NCBI GenBank assembly: GCA_021292165.1
Contig: CM037879.1
Span: forward strand, 41,501,802 to 41,565,801
Reading direction: 5' to 3'
Length of the DNA stretch: 64,000 nucleotides
DNA from: Shinisaurus crocodilurus
Taxonomy: Eukaryota; Chordata; Lepidosauria; Squamata; Shinisauridae
The position numbers were made by a program, and so were the translations under genes. The notes beneath the pieces are model-generated. The model was given only the letters and a program-made list of their open reading frames with translations, did not search any database and was not told where the DNA came from. Positions 43,099-53,390 of the stretch are shown here, piece after piece; within the stretch, counting starts at the first letter, position 1; every line of letters starts with the position of its first letter.

Positions 43099-43438
43099 AT
43101 TAGCCATAGCTGCCAAAGGCTGGTTAAGAACTGCACCTGAGTTTGATGAAAAGAAAGATAAGGTTGGGTGTTATCAGCATACTACTGCCTTACTACAAAA
43201 TTATGGTTGACCTCACCAGCAGGTTTCATGTGGACATTACATCATGTTAAATAATAATACACCCTGATTTTGCACTGCATCATTCTGCACAAAAATATGA
43301 AAGTGGAGAAGAGTGAGGGGGACCTCTTGAACTAGATAGCATAAGGGGATCCAAGGTAGGGAAGGAATTACTACAGCTTTGTGCTGTAGTACTTCTTCCC
43401 CTAATTGTATTTATGCCATGAAATGAAGACTCTTTGAT

Positions 43439-43878
43439 TGGGTTCAGATGACACAATAACCCGGTTGTCGTTGAACCATGGGTTGTTGTTGAACCATGGG
43501 TTATCTCCATCTGTATCCCCTGATACTGTTAGCTTACAGTGCCCCTAAAACTCAGCTCTCGCTCTGCATCCCCCCCCCAATGCTCCTATTGTTTTCTACT
43601 CACAGCTAATTTGCCTCCCTCTCTCTGGCTTGAGGGGGGGAGTAAGGATGAGTCATTTTCTCCAACTATCCCCTGGTGAACCCAGACGAAATAACAGATC
43701 ATGGAGAACAACACACAGTTCACAACCCAACAACAAACCATGGGTTCTCTTCATGGGTTGTTCATGGTTAACAAGCCATGGATTGTTAATGCAGCTGGGT
43801 TCAGACAACACGATAACCCGTATTTCAACAACAAGCCATGGTTCAACAACAACAGCCATGGGTGTTGCTTGAACCCAT
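43439..43878. mobile_element. Compound foldback MITE carrying a captured 173-bp segment
   Basis: The left arm GGGTTCAGATGACACAATAA and CATGGGTTGTTGTTGAACC is mirrored by right-side CAACAACAAACCATGGGTT and CTGGTGAACCCAGACG. A second left-type terminus, GGGTTCAGACAACACGATAA, lies at about 43798, and the last outward end is TTGCTTGAACCC near 43876. Between the arms, 43504-43676 is an inverted copy of 41938-42110. No coding capacity. The superfamily is not determined. Confidence 0.65.
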
Positions 43879-43897
43879 CCATTCTGAGAGTATAGGC

Positions 43898-44081
43898 CAT
43901 GGGTGCAGAAACTCTTTTAGCCAAAGGGCTGAATTCTATTTCAGAAAGGTTTTTAGGGATGCATTCCAGTGGTGGGTGGGACTGAAGGTATAAGGGGTGA
44001 GGCTAAATGCAAAAGGAGTGGTGGATTTGAGGAACCGTGGAGAGTTGGACTAGTCCCCAAGCCTGAGGTTCTGCACCCCTG
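43898..44081. mobile_element. hAT MITE with perfect 8-bp TSD
   Basis: Ends CATGGGTGCAGAAACTC and GAGGTTCTGCACCCCTG are inverted repeats. The identical octamer GTATAGGC flanks both sides (43890-43897 and 44082-44089). Same family as 35334-35647. Confidence 0.92.
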
Positions 44082-44559
44082 GTATAGGCAGTAGTTTTAT
44101 TTTTAAAGTTTTAGAAGCACATCTAGGCAGTAATGCATTAATCTGCAAGCTCCAAACAGGTACAAACTAGATGTTTTGGTGACATGATCCATGTGTTAGA
44201 ATGTAGGTTGTGCCAAATTCCTGTGGGTGGGAGGTTTATTTATTTATTTTAAAGATTCAGAGGACTCCCTTAAGCATCCAAAGAGTGTGTGAGGTGGTTG
44301 TGAGGCCACACAGAGTAGCCCAACCCCCAGCAGCCACCCACCGCTGTCCACATGTTCGATGTGCTTGAGAAGGGGTTCTCCATGGGTCTTGACATGTGCA
44401 CATGGAGATGCTCCATGCAAAGAGGAATCTTGATTGGCTCTTGGGATGCATGTGGAGCTCTTTCTATTGCACATAGAGCAAACATAGAGTGGGAGGCAGT
44501 GGGGACTGGCCCCCACATCACACACATTCTTTGAAAACATGAGGGGGAGGTCTGAACCT

Positions 44560-44905
44560 CCCTATGATCAGGGTGGCTTACAGTAAAATATTTAAAATAG
44601 CATAAAATAACTAATACATTCAAATATGCTAAAAACAACAAATTTATAAAAGCAGCACGAAAATAAGATCAAAATAATCCCAGTAGAACCGATGAACAAA
44701 AGATTACAAGCCTGGGGAAATTTTAAAAAACAGTCTTCACTTGGCAAGCTGGGAAGTCATCAGAGTGGATGCCAGGTGAGCCTCTCTGGGGAGCACATTC
44801 CAAAACCAAGGTACCACCACTGAAAAGGCCCTCTCCCTGCTAACTACCTGCCACACCTCAGGGGAACCCTGGAGTGAGCTCTGAGGCATGCAGAAGAGGG
44901 TTGTG
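44560..44905 (-). mobile_element. L2-like LINE 3' fragment
   Basis: AGGGTGGCTTACAGTAAAAT (3' UTR in reverse), then GCCAGGTGAGCCTCTCTGGG, GCACATTCCAAAACCAAGG and GAAAAGGCCCTCTCCCTGC, which code on the minus strand for the family's C-terminus (RAFSVVVPWFWN in frame 44979-44737). Confidence 0.75.
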
Positions 44906-45189
44906 AAACCTTTGTTTCCCACATTATTACCCCCTAAAACAGCTTCTCTCCATCTGTTTTCTCCAAGCAGGAATTGCATCTGGACTCAGAGCCCCTGGAG
45001 AAAAAAAACAGCTGAGGAGAACCTGTTTCGGGGAGGGGGGACTGAAGGCAGGGAAAGGGTTCTGCACTTTAAATCGTTCCAGCCTTTCTTTCCTTTATAG
45101 CAATGATGATGGATGACCCAGTTCTAGCCCACAGTTCTGCCATTGCCCCGTCTAGTTTGCCCATTAAAAACAAGCATACCTGAGAACAG

Positions 45190-45533
45190 GCGAGGCATCA
45201 TAGCTCAGTGGTAAACCATATCTTCTTGCTTGCAGAAGATCCAGATTCAATCCCTGGCATCTCCAGTTAAAAAGGATAGCGCCCAATAGCCAAAACTCTC
45301 TAGGTAGTTCACAAAAATTACAATCCAAAAATGCAACACAATAAATTCTTTACAAACAAAATTTTGAAAACAATTTAAAATTTAGCTAAGAACAGCTACA
45401 ACACAGTAGCAAGTGACGTTGGGAAAGATGTCTGCTGAAGACCCTGAAGGGCTGTTGCCGCCAGTCAGCGTAGACATATTTGTCTGGATGCGCAAATAGT
45501 CTGACATGAGATCAGGCAGCTTCCTATGTTGCT
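45190..45533 (+). mobile_element. tRNA-derived SINE split by an L2 scrap
   Basis: The head CATAGCTCAGTGGTAAACC and the B-box-like GATTCAATCCCTGGCATC (45190-45277) are followed, after a break, by the SINE body at about 45405-45533. The body includes GTAGCAAGTGACGTTGGGAAAG and ATCAGGCAGCTTCCTATG. The break holds an L2 3' UTR piece in minus orientation (45278-45404: CCCAATAGCCAAAACTCTC and onward). Confidence 0.75.
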
Positions 45534-46685
45534 AATACACAAGGGGGCAAACAGTGCAGAGCTGTGAAGCAGTGAAAGGTAGATGAAGGAGCCTTGACTC
45601 AAGGCTCTGACATTCATCTGGAGTTCTGTGCAAGGCTGCCCTTGCACAGTCTGGGAAAGCTTTGGTCATGCACGGAGCACTCTCAGACATTGACGTTAGT
45701 GGCATGGCCCCTGTAAAGGGCCATGTGCCGTGCAACGCTTCCTATATACTTCTTTGGAGTAATTTGTTAGTGGATACGCAAATAAAGATTTCTGCTTGCC
45801 ATTTTGTATGACCACTATAGCGACAACACCTTGATCTGCTATTGCTAACATTTGACAGCATGCCTGACCAGCTAACACCCGGATTTGGCTTCTTTGTTTT
45901 TTCTGTGCCTTCTGCAACATTTGATTTTTGTGTGTATGTATGTCTTTCCTTATTAACTTTTTACAGCACTTCAGCTGTGGCTAAAATCACAGTGTTAATG
46001 AACCAACCACAGTTATCACTTTTAGTTATCTAGGAGCTTTAATGAAGCATAATTAAAATTAACATGACATGTTCGGAAAGAGCTGTACCAAACTTTTTTT
46101 AAATTTATAACATTCTATTTTGTTATTGAATAGAAATTATAGCTTATTCCCTTTTTCTGTGTAATCATTACTACATTTATTGAGAGCTCTTTCTTTCCTT
46201 AATAGCATCAGAAAATCAGGACCTAAGGGAGAAAACACCATGGCTTCCTTTGGAGGGACATTTAGCTAATCCTTTAGTCAAACACACTCAAGAAACACAC
46301 TCAAGAAAATGGAAGCTACATGTTACAGTGATGAATTGCTTTAAACTGGCATATAATTTTTTTTTCCTCGCATGAGAAGATATCTAATCAAGAATTATGG
46401 GAGATTATATATTTCATTTAGGAGATAATTACGAACATACATGTGAATGTTTACATGTTGAAATCCTTTTATGCTCTACATGAAACATGGTTTCTGTTAT
46501 GCAAGCCTGACCTCTTTATACTTTTTGATGAAGAAATCTAGACTAGAGCATCTGCATTTTGGAGCAAAGTTTTTATGTCAACAAATAGCATGCAAAAATT
46601 GGGATAATAAAGACAATTTGATCATCATCCCAAACGGATGCTGTTTTCATATGCTGCTTTTATTCAGCATATAGACTTAGACTTA
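45534..46685. other. Unique AT-rich stretch
   Basis: No named repeats or supported exons. The small open frames have no motifs. Confidence 0.35.
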
Positions 46686-46689
46686 GCTC

Positions 46690-47100
46690 CTTCTTCCATT
46701 ATGTTATATTTGAATTAGCTGTTTTAAGTCACAAGGGTTCTATTTAGTCATACATAATGACAAATCCTTACCTCTCCATAAAGTAAATCTAAACTCCGGC
46801 AGCAAAAATTGGATAATGTCATTTTAATGTCACCAGTAGATTTTAAGTATGGGATAAATCAATTATTGTAATCGCAGCCCTTGTGTAAATCACTAAAGGC
46901 AAACCAACCTCAGGATTATAGGAAGAATCTGACAAGTATTCAAGGTTTCAGCATATTCCCAGTAATGAGGATTAAGCACTTGCTATCTTGTGAAAGAAAA
47001 GTTTTATTCAGTTACTAAGGAATATGCTCGTAATCATTAAGAGGTCAGATTAACTAAGGTACTTTGCAAAAAAGGGCATCCAGTACAACATCTGCTAGAA
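46690..47100. promoter_or_regulatory. Candidate conserved noncoding element
   Basis: Repeat-free, with GATAAATCAATTATTGTAAT, AATGAGGATTAAGC, TCGTAATCATTAAG and TCAGATTAACTAAGG. A motif-based guess; conservation could not be tested. Confidence 0.25.
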
Positions 47101-47210
47101 AATCAATGATAAATATGTCAATTCTTTTTGTAAAAAAGGAAAGATAAAGAAACTTTCCTTTTTCTTTTAATGGAGTAGTTTAATGCTATATTTTTAAGAA
47201 TGGAGAGGAA

Positions 47211-47240
47211 TTATAATGATATCATAAAATATCATTATAA
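47211..47240. repeat. Perfect 12-bp-arm hairpin
   Basis: TTATAATGATAT, six-base loop, ATATCATTATAA. AT-only arms; could extrude as a small cruciform, function unknown. Confidence 0.9.
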
Positions 47241-47793
47241 AACTTTTTGACATTTTTATGTCAAGAAAAAGATGATTCTTTCTTGCGCCAAGAGCAAACA
47301 GTGATTTCTGAAATCCACGGGCAATTCAGTCAAGCCCAAATAAATCCTGATTCTACATGAAAGGATTATGTAAAAAAGGCTCTGGACTAGTCTATCCTGT
47401 TCCTTGCAATTCCTCACACTTCACACACAAAGTACAAAGTTGTAACTTGTGATGAAACACTATGAAATACAAAAGCATATTTTTAATTGAATAATTTGCT
47501 TCAAAATAAAGTTCACTCTAAAGGAGACTTCATGTAGAGAATAAAGTATAATCTGATCATATATTATTTTTCCCAAAACGAGCACATTATATTTGCTGTC
47601 ATGGAATGTTAAGCACAGAACCAGTTGTCTGCAGGAAGATGGCTGATAAGGGCAAAATGATTTTATTATATCATTATTTATAATTTAATTATTAATAAGA
47701 GCCTATGCTTTAACTGTCAGAATATTTTTATTAATGTCTGATATTGGTATTTACAGAATTTCCTCCTTACAGGGTAACAGTATATACGTTTCA

Positions 47794-47802
<9 letters not shown>

Positions 47803-47847
<45 letters not shown>
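47803..47847. repeat. Compound (TG)n(TA)n microsatellite
   Basis: A TG run passes directly into a TA run. This explains the CVCVCV and YIYIYI stretches in the overlapping open frame, which is not a gene. Confidence 0.95.
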
Positions 47848-47849
47848 CC

Positions 47850-49540
47850 TTGTAATCCAAATACGCTTGGGTTTTATCTAGAAAGATTTGTTTTGTACAA
47901 GCATTTTAAATTAATGAATATGACTTGGCTCTAGGGATACTTTCTGTTAATTGGGTTTTAAAATACCTTCCCAAGCTTTCCATTCTGTCCTTCTGATACA
48001 CAATATTGCAAGTTTATTTTTAAATAGCACAATACAAAATTTCATGCCTGTTGTAATGAGAAAACATATTTGAAGTCTGATTTCTTTCTTTTTAAAAATG
48101 TGTACATGTCTGTGATTTAATATGAACTGTGATGTAACAGTAGTAATAGATGAACTTAATGAAAATGAATACAAATTATTCAAATGTTACAGTCCAAAAT
48201 ATCAATGAATACCTATCATTCTAAAAACAAACAAACAACCTTGATTTCATGGATCAAAATACACAAAAATATTATTCAGTTTTAAAGCATAAATTGCAAG
48301 AATATTAAATTCAGAAAAAATGTTATACAAAATCATAAGAGGTTTAAATTTAGGAAGCTAAAAGTACATGCCTAAAATGTATTAGTAGAAACATTTTTAC
48401 CGTGGGCTTCTTCTACATACAAATAATGTTTATGGATTTCTCTGGCTGCTAAATTGTTGCATTTGTTGAATTTACTTTTTCATGCTAAAGATTTTAATTA
48501 ATTAAAAAAATTAATTGTCTCACACTAGATGCCATTGTTCCTTATGTCCCTGGGAACTGAATGTTAATATCTTGTAGCGGTTCTAGATCAGTACAACTAA
48601 CTGATCAAAGAAGAAAATACAGTAGTTTGTAAGGAAGTGTCCCTTCACAAAACTGTAATCACCTACAGAAATAGTTTGCAGATAATCAAGGATTGTTAGT
48701 TACAGTAAATGAATAACGCTAAGAAGCACGCCGCTTAAAAGAGGGAACATTTCAGCTGAAAGAATATAGTAAAAGCGTAAAAAGATCATTGGGGTCTGTT
48801 CTGTATAAGTGATAGAACAAAACAGAAATTAGCACAGTAGAAGTCTGGCATCTGGTGGCTGGGAGATGAAATGGCAGCCATTTTAGAAACTTCAGGGGAA
48901 ATGTTTGGAGCCTACATTAAAATTTCCGTTTTTATTACAAATGCTAAATCACGGTTGCACATCCTAACAACTGCAAAAGTCTCTCAATTTTTCTTGCTGA
49001 GTATTTGGAATTTCCCCACAGTATTTCTGAACTTTCCAGTTTGAAATATTGCAAATTTCCATTTTCTCATAAAAGTGATCTCAGGGCACTCTTAATAATT
49101 GTGGGAGCAAATAAGGGAAGTCAGGAATTTATTAAGCCATCTCAAGCTTGGGAAAGGAAGGAAGGAACACTGTGATGATAAAGAATGGACTTAATCCCCC
49201 CCACAAATTCTGCAACTGTAATAAATTATGCAAATAAAATACATCTGACATGGATTCATTTTGGATTCCATCTCCACACACACCCGCACACAAGTTTTAC
49301 GATGACTACATTCTATGTTCTGTCACCATTGCAGATTTCCACAGCTTATGATTATAAGCATCTGTCTTCATCTTTCATAGTAACAATTAATCTAACAAAA
49401 TATTTTTAAAAACCATGCCATAACTTGTCCTTTCTTCAAGAATAGCTGTTGTGGGTATTGTTAAAAAACAGAGTTGTAAGGGGGGAAATCCTGTGTTCAT
49501 CCATTGCTGTGGTGGGATAAACTAGCAGAGCTGAGGCTTT
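47850..49540. other. Repeat-poor AT-rich DNA
   Basis: No transposon signature that I can name over about 1.7 kb, unusual for this window. Possible regulatory or simply old unique DNA. Confidence 0.35.
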
Positions 49541-49662
49541 TGCATACTTATACTATGCAGAACATAGTGTTCTATGTTCTGCATAGAACATTGTTCATGC
49601 AGAACAATGTACATGAAATAAACTATAAACTGACACAAGCACTGGGCTATAAGGAGGCTACT

Positions 49663-49832
49663 TAGGCCTGTGGCTCACGCTGGCTCAGCTTGTCTGAGCG
49701 TGGAAAGCTAAGCAGGGTCAAGCCTGGTTATTACTTGGATGGGAGACCCCTCCTCTAGTTTCCTGCATTGAGCAGGGGGTTGGACTCGATGGCCTTGTAG
49801 GCCCCTTCCAACTCTATGATCTATGAAATCTA
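49663..49832 (+). mobile_element. 5S rRNA-derived SINE with CR1-like tail (copy 3)
   Basis: GGAAAGCTAAGCAGGGTCAA, TTACTTGGATGGGAGACC, then GAGCAGGGGGTTGGACTCG and GCCCCTTCCAACTCTATGAT. A short CTACT at about 49658 and 49831 may be the target duplication. It is close to copy 1 by eye. Confidence 0.87.
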
Positions 49833-50099
49833 CTCTCAATGTGTACCATTCTATGTGAATGTGATAACCTTTGAAAGAGTTCTCTGGGGCTGGGGGGGAC
49901 AGAATATAAAATAAAGTTGAGAAATCATTTGGAAGGATTTTTCACTCTATTATGATGTGGATTATTTAATATATTTCTGAGACATCAAAAAAATTGATCT
50001 CTCTGATATCATTCCTTCTAATACCAAATTTGAATGCTCCCGTGCCCTATCGCTTTGGAAGCAAAATGGAGCCATGCAGGAATAAGGTTGTGGTTTCTG

Positions 50100-50180
50100 C
50101 ACGTCAGATGCAGAGGGATGTCTGATGTCTGCTGATTGGCGTCTGATGTCTGCTGATTGGCTGAGAGCGTGAGATGGGGG
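50100..50180. repeat. Short tandem duplication in possible LTR-like DNA
   Basis: GTCTGATGTCTGCTGATTGG occurs twice back to back (about 50120-50160), giving two CCAAT-type ATTGG boxes. It is followed by a G-run and GA-rich tracts (50218-50290). The surrounding 50060-50480 could be an LTR, but I could not set ends. Confidence 0.5.
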
Positions 50181-50484
50181 GGGGAGCCTGTGTTATAAGA
50201 ACTGTGGGCAGTGCTGTTCAAGGAGAGGAGAGGAGGGGGAGGGGAGGGGAGGGAGAGAGTGGGTTTTTGTGAGAGAGTTGAGAAGTCTGCGTGGAGTGAG
50301 AAGTCAAAGTCTGAGATCGGAGCACTGTCTCTGACCTTGGGAGGGGGAAGCCAAACTATCCTCTGGTCCCTGGGATGCTCGCCAGGGATCATAGGCTTGT
50401 TCTCTCCATATATCATTTGTAAATTATGAAATTTTAAACATCTCCCCAAACAAAAGCAAGCCCCAAACAAGTAGCTATGCATAG

Positions 50485-51225
50485 TGACTTCCAGGACCTA
50501 TGGAATGTTGAGGCTGGTTGAGAAATAAAAGGAAACTGGAGGAGGAGAGGCAGTTGCCGTGTTTGGTCCTAACAGCTTACAGTGTCTTTGGGGGATTTAG
50601 GGTTAGGAGGATATGTGCCATATCCCTATGGTATATGAGAAGGTTTCAAGAGGACACCTTTTCCATTTCCTGCTCTCCAGAAACCCCTGTTTGCTCCATT
50701 TTTTTGTTGAGCCCCTAGGCAAGAGACTTCTAGTGGGATGCCTCAGGCAAGAGGCTTGCCCTTCCTCCAAGGAGAACATGATTATTCACTTTTTTCCATA
50801 GTTGTGAATACACTTCCTTTCTGTTCTCCTGAGCACTGAATTGGAGTCCTGGGTTCAGGACTCAGCTTGGTGGGTCCTTCGAACACCCACAGATGTCGAA
50901 CCTTGCAAGGTGTTGTCTCTGGCATTTCTCCCTGTGAGATTGCTTGCTTGCTCTCAGTTTTGTTTTATTTTGTTCACTTTCCACCTTCCCATGCAATGTG
51001 CTCTCACTACATGTACCTCTCTCACTAGGTCTATCTTGCTTGCTCCTCCTTTTTGCTCATCATAATACGAATATCATCATGGGTTACTCAAACAGAATTG
51101 TTTGGGTCCAGAGGATGCTTACTTTCAGCACAGAAATTTGGGACTACATAACCTTCATAATTCTTCTGTAGTACTATAATTCCAGTTTTCTTCTCCCTCC
51201 ACCCCCCCACTCCCTCTTCACTGTA
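50485..51225. other. No recognised feature
   Basis: Noncoding sequence. The open frames are short and lack motifs. Confidence 0.3.
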
Positions 51226-51230
51226 AATAT

Positions 51231-51281
51231 AGTAGTAGTAGTAGTAGTAGTAGTAGTAGCAGCAGCAGCAGCAGCAGTAGT
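51231..51281. repeat. (TAG)n(CAG)n microsatellite
   Basis: About nine TAG units pass directly into about seven CAG units, then one TAG. Confidence 0.95.
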
Positions 51282-51521
51282 ATGCACATTTAGTACTCTG
51301 AAACACTCAGCTGCATCTATATTACAAATATTATCTTGTTGAAACTAGTTTAACTGCCTTGGTTTATTGGAGTAGCGATGGCAGGAGGTCACACTAATTG
51401 AAAGTTTCACCAAAGGGTTAATCTGTTCTTTGAGTGTTAAAGATGTAATAGCCAGTGGAGGCAGGTGACTCCTATTTTGGTGGGGCTCCTAATCCACTGT
51501 AGCTTTTATTTGGAGCTTTGG

Positions 51522-51660
51522 AGCTACACAATGAAATCCCTGCTTCCCCCCCTCTCGGGACTACCCAACAATGTAATCCCAGCTTGCCCCCCCCAGACTA
51601 CCCAACAATTAATCCCAGCTTGCCCCCCCAGACTACCCAACAATGAAATTCCAGCCCCCA
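51522..51660. repeat. Minisatellite, unit about 38-45 bp
   Basis: CTACCCAACAATGAAATCCC plus AGCTTGCCCCCCCAGA-like sequence repeats about three and a half times with variable C-runs. Confidence 0.88.
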
Positions 51661-51679
51661 CCCCTGTAGGCCCCGGCTG

Positions 51680-51830
51680 CAGTTCATATGAACATTCTGT
51701 TTGGATGTAGGAGAGATCTGCATATCCGCTTCTGATTGGGCCCCTGTGGTGGCAGTTCATACGAACATTCTAAATGTCGGTGGAGCGATTTGCATAACCG
51801 CTCCTGAATGGCCCCTGCGAACATTCCAAG
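51680..51830. repeat. Tandem repeat, unit about 72 bp, two copies
   Basis: GCAGTTCATATGAACATTCT...CCGCTTCTGATTGGGCCCCT is followed by GCAGTTCATACGAACATTCT...CCGCTCCTGAATGGCCCCT. Each unit has an octamer-like TGCATA and a CCAAT-type region. Confidence 0.82.
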
Positions 51831-51879
51831 TGACGCCATTGGCTCTCATCTATTTTGGGCCATACAGGTGCAGCAAGGG

Positions 51880-52050
51880 CTATTTTGGAGATTTGAACCC
51901 ACCAGTCTTTGTCCTTGGGTGATGGAGAGTATGTGTGCCAAGTTTGGGGCGGATCCATCTGACCATGTAGGAGCCTATGCGACGCACGCAAACGCCCATA
52001 CAGACATACGGATGGACAGACAAACTTTCACATCTATATAGTAGATATGC
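51880..52050 (+). repeat. Dispersed repeat 3' end with cagacagac run
   Basis: GTGTGCCAAGTTTGGGGCGG, then CATACAGACATACGGATGG, ACAGACAAACTTTCAC and TATATAGTAGAT. I recognise this ending from interspersed repeats of many animals; class not decided (LINE or Helitron-like). Confidence 0.45.
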
Positions 52051-52084
52051 TTTGCCAGAGGGCGCAGAAGCAGCCCCGATGTAA

Positions 52085-52165
52085 TTCTATTTCATTTATT
52101 TTTTATGTAACCTGCTTCAGGGATTCTTCGGGATTGAAAGGCAATCAATCAATCAACAATTCCTA
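52085..52165 (+). mobile_element. LINE 3' UTR tail
   Basis: TTTTTTATGTAACCTGCTTC, GGGATTGAAAGGCAATC and an (AATC)n end. Confidence 0.45.
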
Positions 52166-52169
52166 TTAC

Positions 52170-53385
52170 TTCTTACTCCCACATTTACTTTTTCCCAGAA
52201 AAGTCCATGCAGCCACCACAAACACTATGTAGATTTTCCAGTCTAAAGTCAAATATAATTTGACATTTGCTATTTCTCTCCCCTCCAAAATTTGTATTTG
52301 ACATCAGCTACCAGGACTTTGGAATTTAAGGTTACTCCAAAATGTATTTTAAATCCCCTGAAAAGTGCTGGTGGTTCAATTTTCAACAATGCAGATAGCA
52401 TCCTGCTTGTCTGGATTTCATTTTTTTCAGAAATTGGGAGTTTGAAATAGATACAGAAAAGTAAAATAGGAAAATATGTCAAATTTTGAATTTCCAGGAC
52501 AGTAGAGGGGATCCTCTATAGATATACATGCTTGGCCTTACAAGTACCAATTAGACTGAACCTATCTAGTTATGCAATGTGAAATGACGGCAGCTGTGGG
52601 ATTGCATCATTAGATGCTAAGAAGATAACATATTAAAAATGTGAAGCTTTGTTAATGAACTCTTCATCCGCTTAAACTGTATCTGAAACAGTCAGTCCAG
52701 CTTCTACACAATAAACAAGTGCAGCACCTGACAGAAAACCTATTGATCAAAAGTGATATATCCAGAAGCAACATACTGTTTACAGTAACTTGTCATTCAA
52801 TTGAATAACGATTTAGCCATTTACTAGGAAAATCCTTACAAATTGAAGTCTAATACACAGATACTAGGTCTTCCTGATGGCACCACATTGCCAAGATTAA
52901 GTCCCATAAAGTACCTCACACAAATTTTATTGAAACTACTGTACAGTTCTTTATGTGTGGGATACAGAAGCACATAAAGTATCTTGCAGTAAATTTTGTA
53001 ATGAATGGCCACAAACCACTTATTAAAGGTCCCCATGTGAATGTTCAGCCTCTCAGAAGCTATTGCAACTCTGATGTATTTTTTCTAATAGTTTGCAGCC
53101 TACCAAAACATGTCAAGAAGATATAGGTGTGGGCAAATGACTTAATAGTAAACATAAGTAATATATCATGGATGATGTGATTATCACAGCATCTATCTAT
53201 CAAAAGGTGTGTCACCCAGTGGTTGACTGACCATGAATCCTTAGCAAGTTAGTAGCATGGACTCTCTTGTATTTATTTCCAGGAAAGTATTACGCTGAGC
53301 TGAGCACAGAATTGCTGGTGAATATTTCTTTTTGAGAGAACTAAACCTCTGTAGTACAACAGAGTGATCATTTTTAATGCTAAAC
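52170..53385. other. Unique-looking stretch
   Basis: AT-rich with no repeat that I can name and no supported exon. Confidence 0.35.
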
Positions 53386-53390
53386 AGAGA

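Larger units (their letters stand above)
41327..43262 (-). mobile_element. L2-like LINE copy C, with nested LTR and SINE
   Basis: The 3' UTR and C-terminus lie at 41327-41838 (frame 41763-41581 has LVITFKALHGLDPGYL and SSAAPRL). RT-region remnants lie at 42640-42914 (CTTGTCTGGATTCAGC, the reverse of the NPDKTE region) and 43100-43262 (GGTTTCATGTGGACATTAC). The gaps are filled by an LTR-like sequence (41840-42300) and a minus-strand SINE (42915-43098). A more diverged subfamily than copies A and B. Confidence 0.72.

Noticed and set aside
50018..50482. 154-residue minus-strand open frame
   Set aside because: Covers GA-rich tracts and a tandem duplication; translated Ser/Pro runs reflect that. 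No homology recognised.
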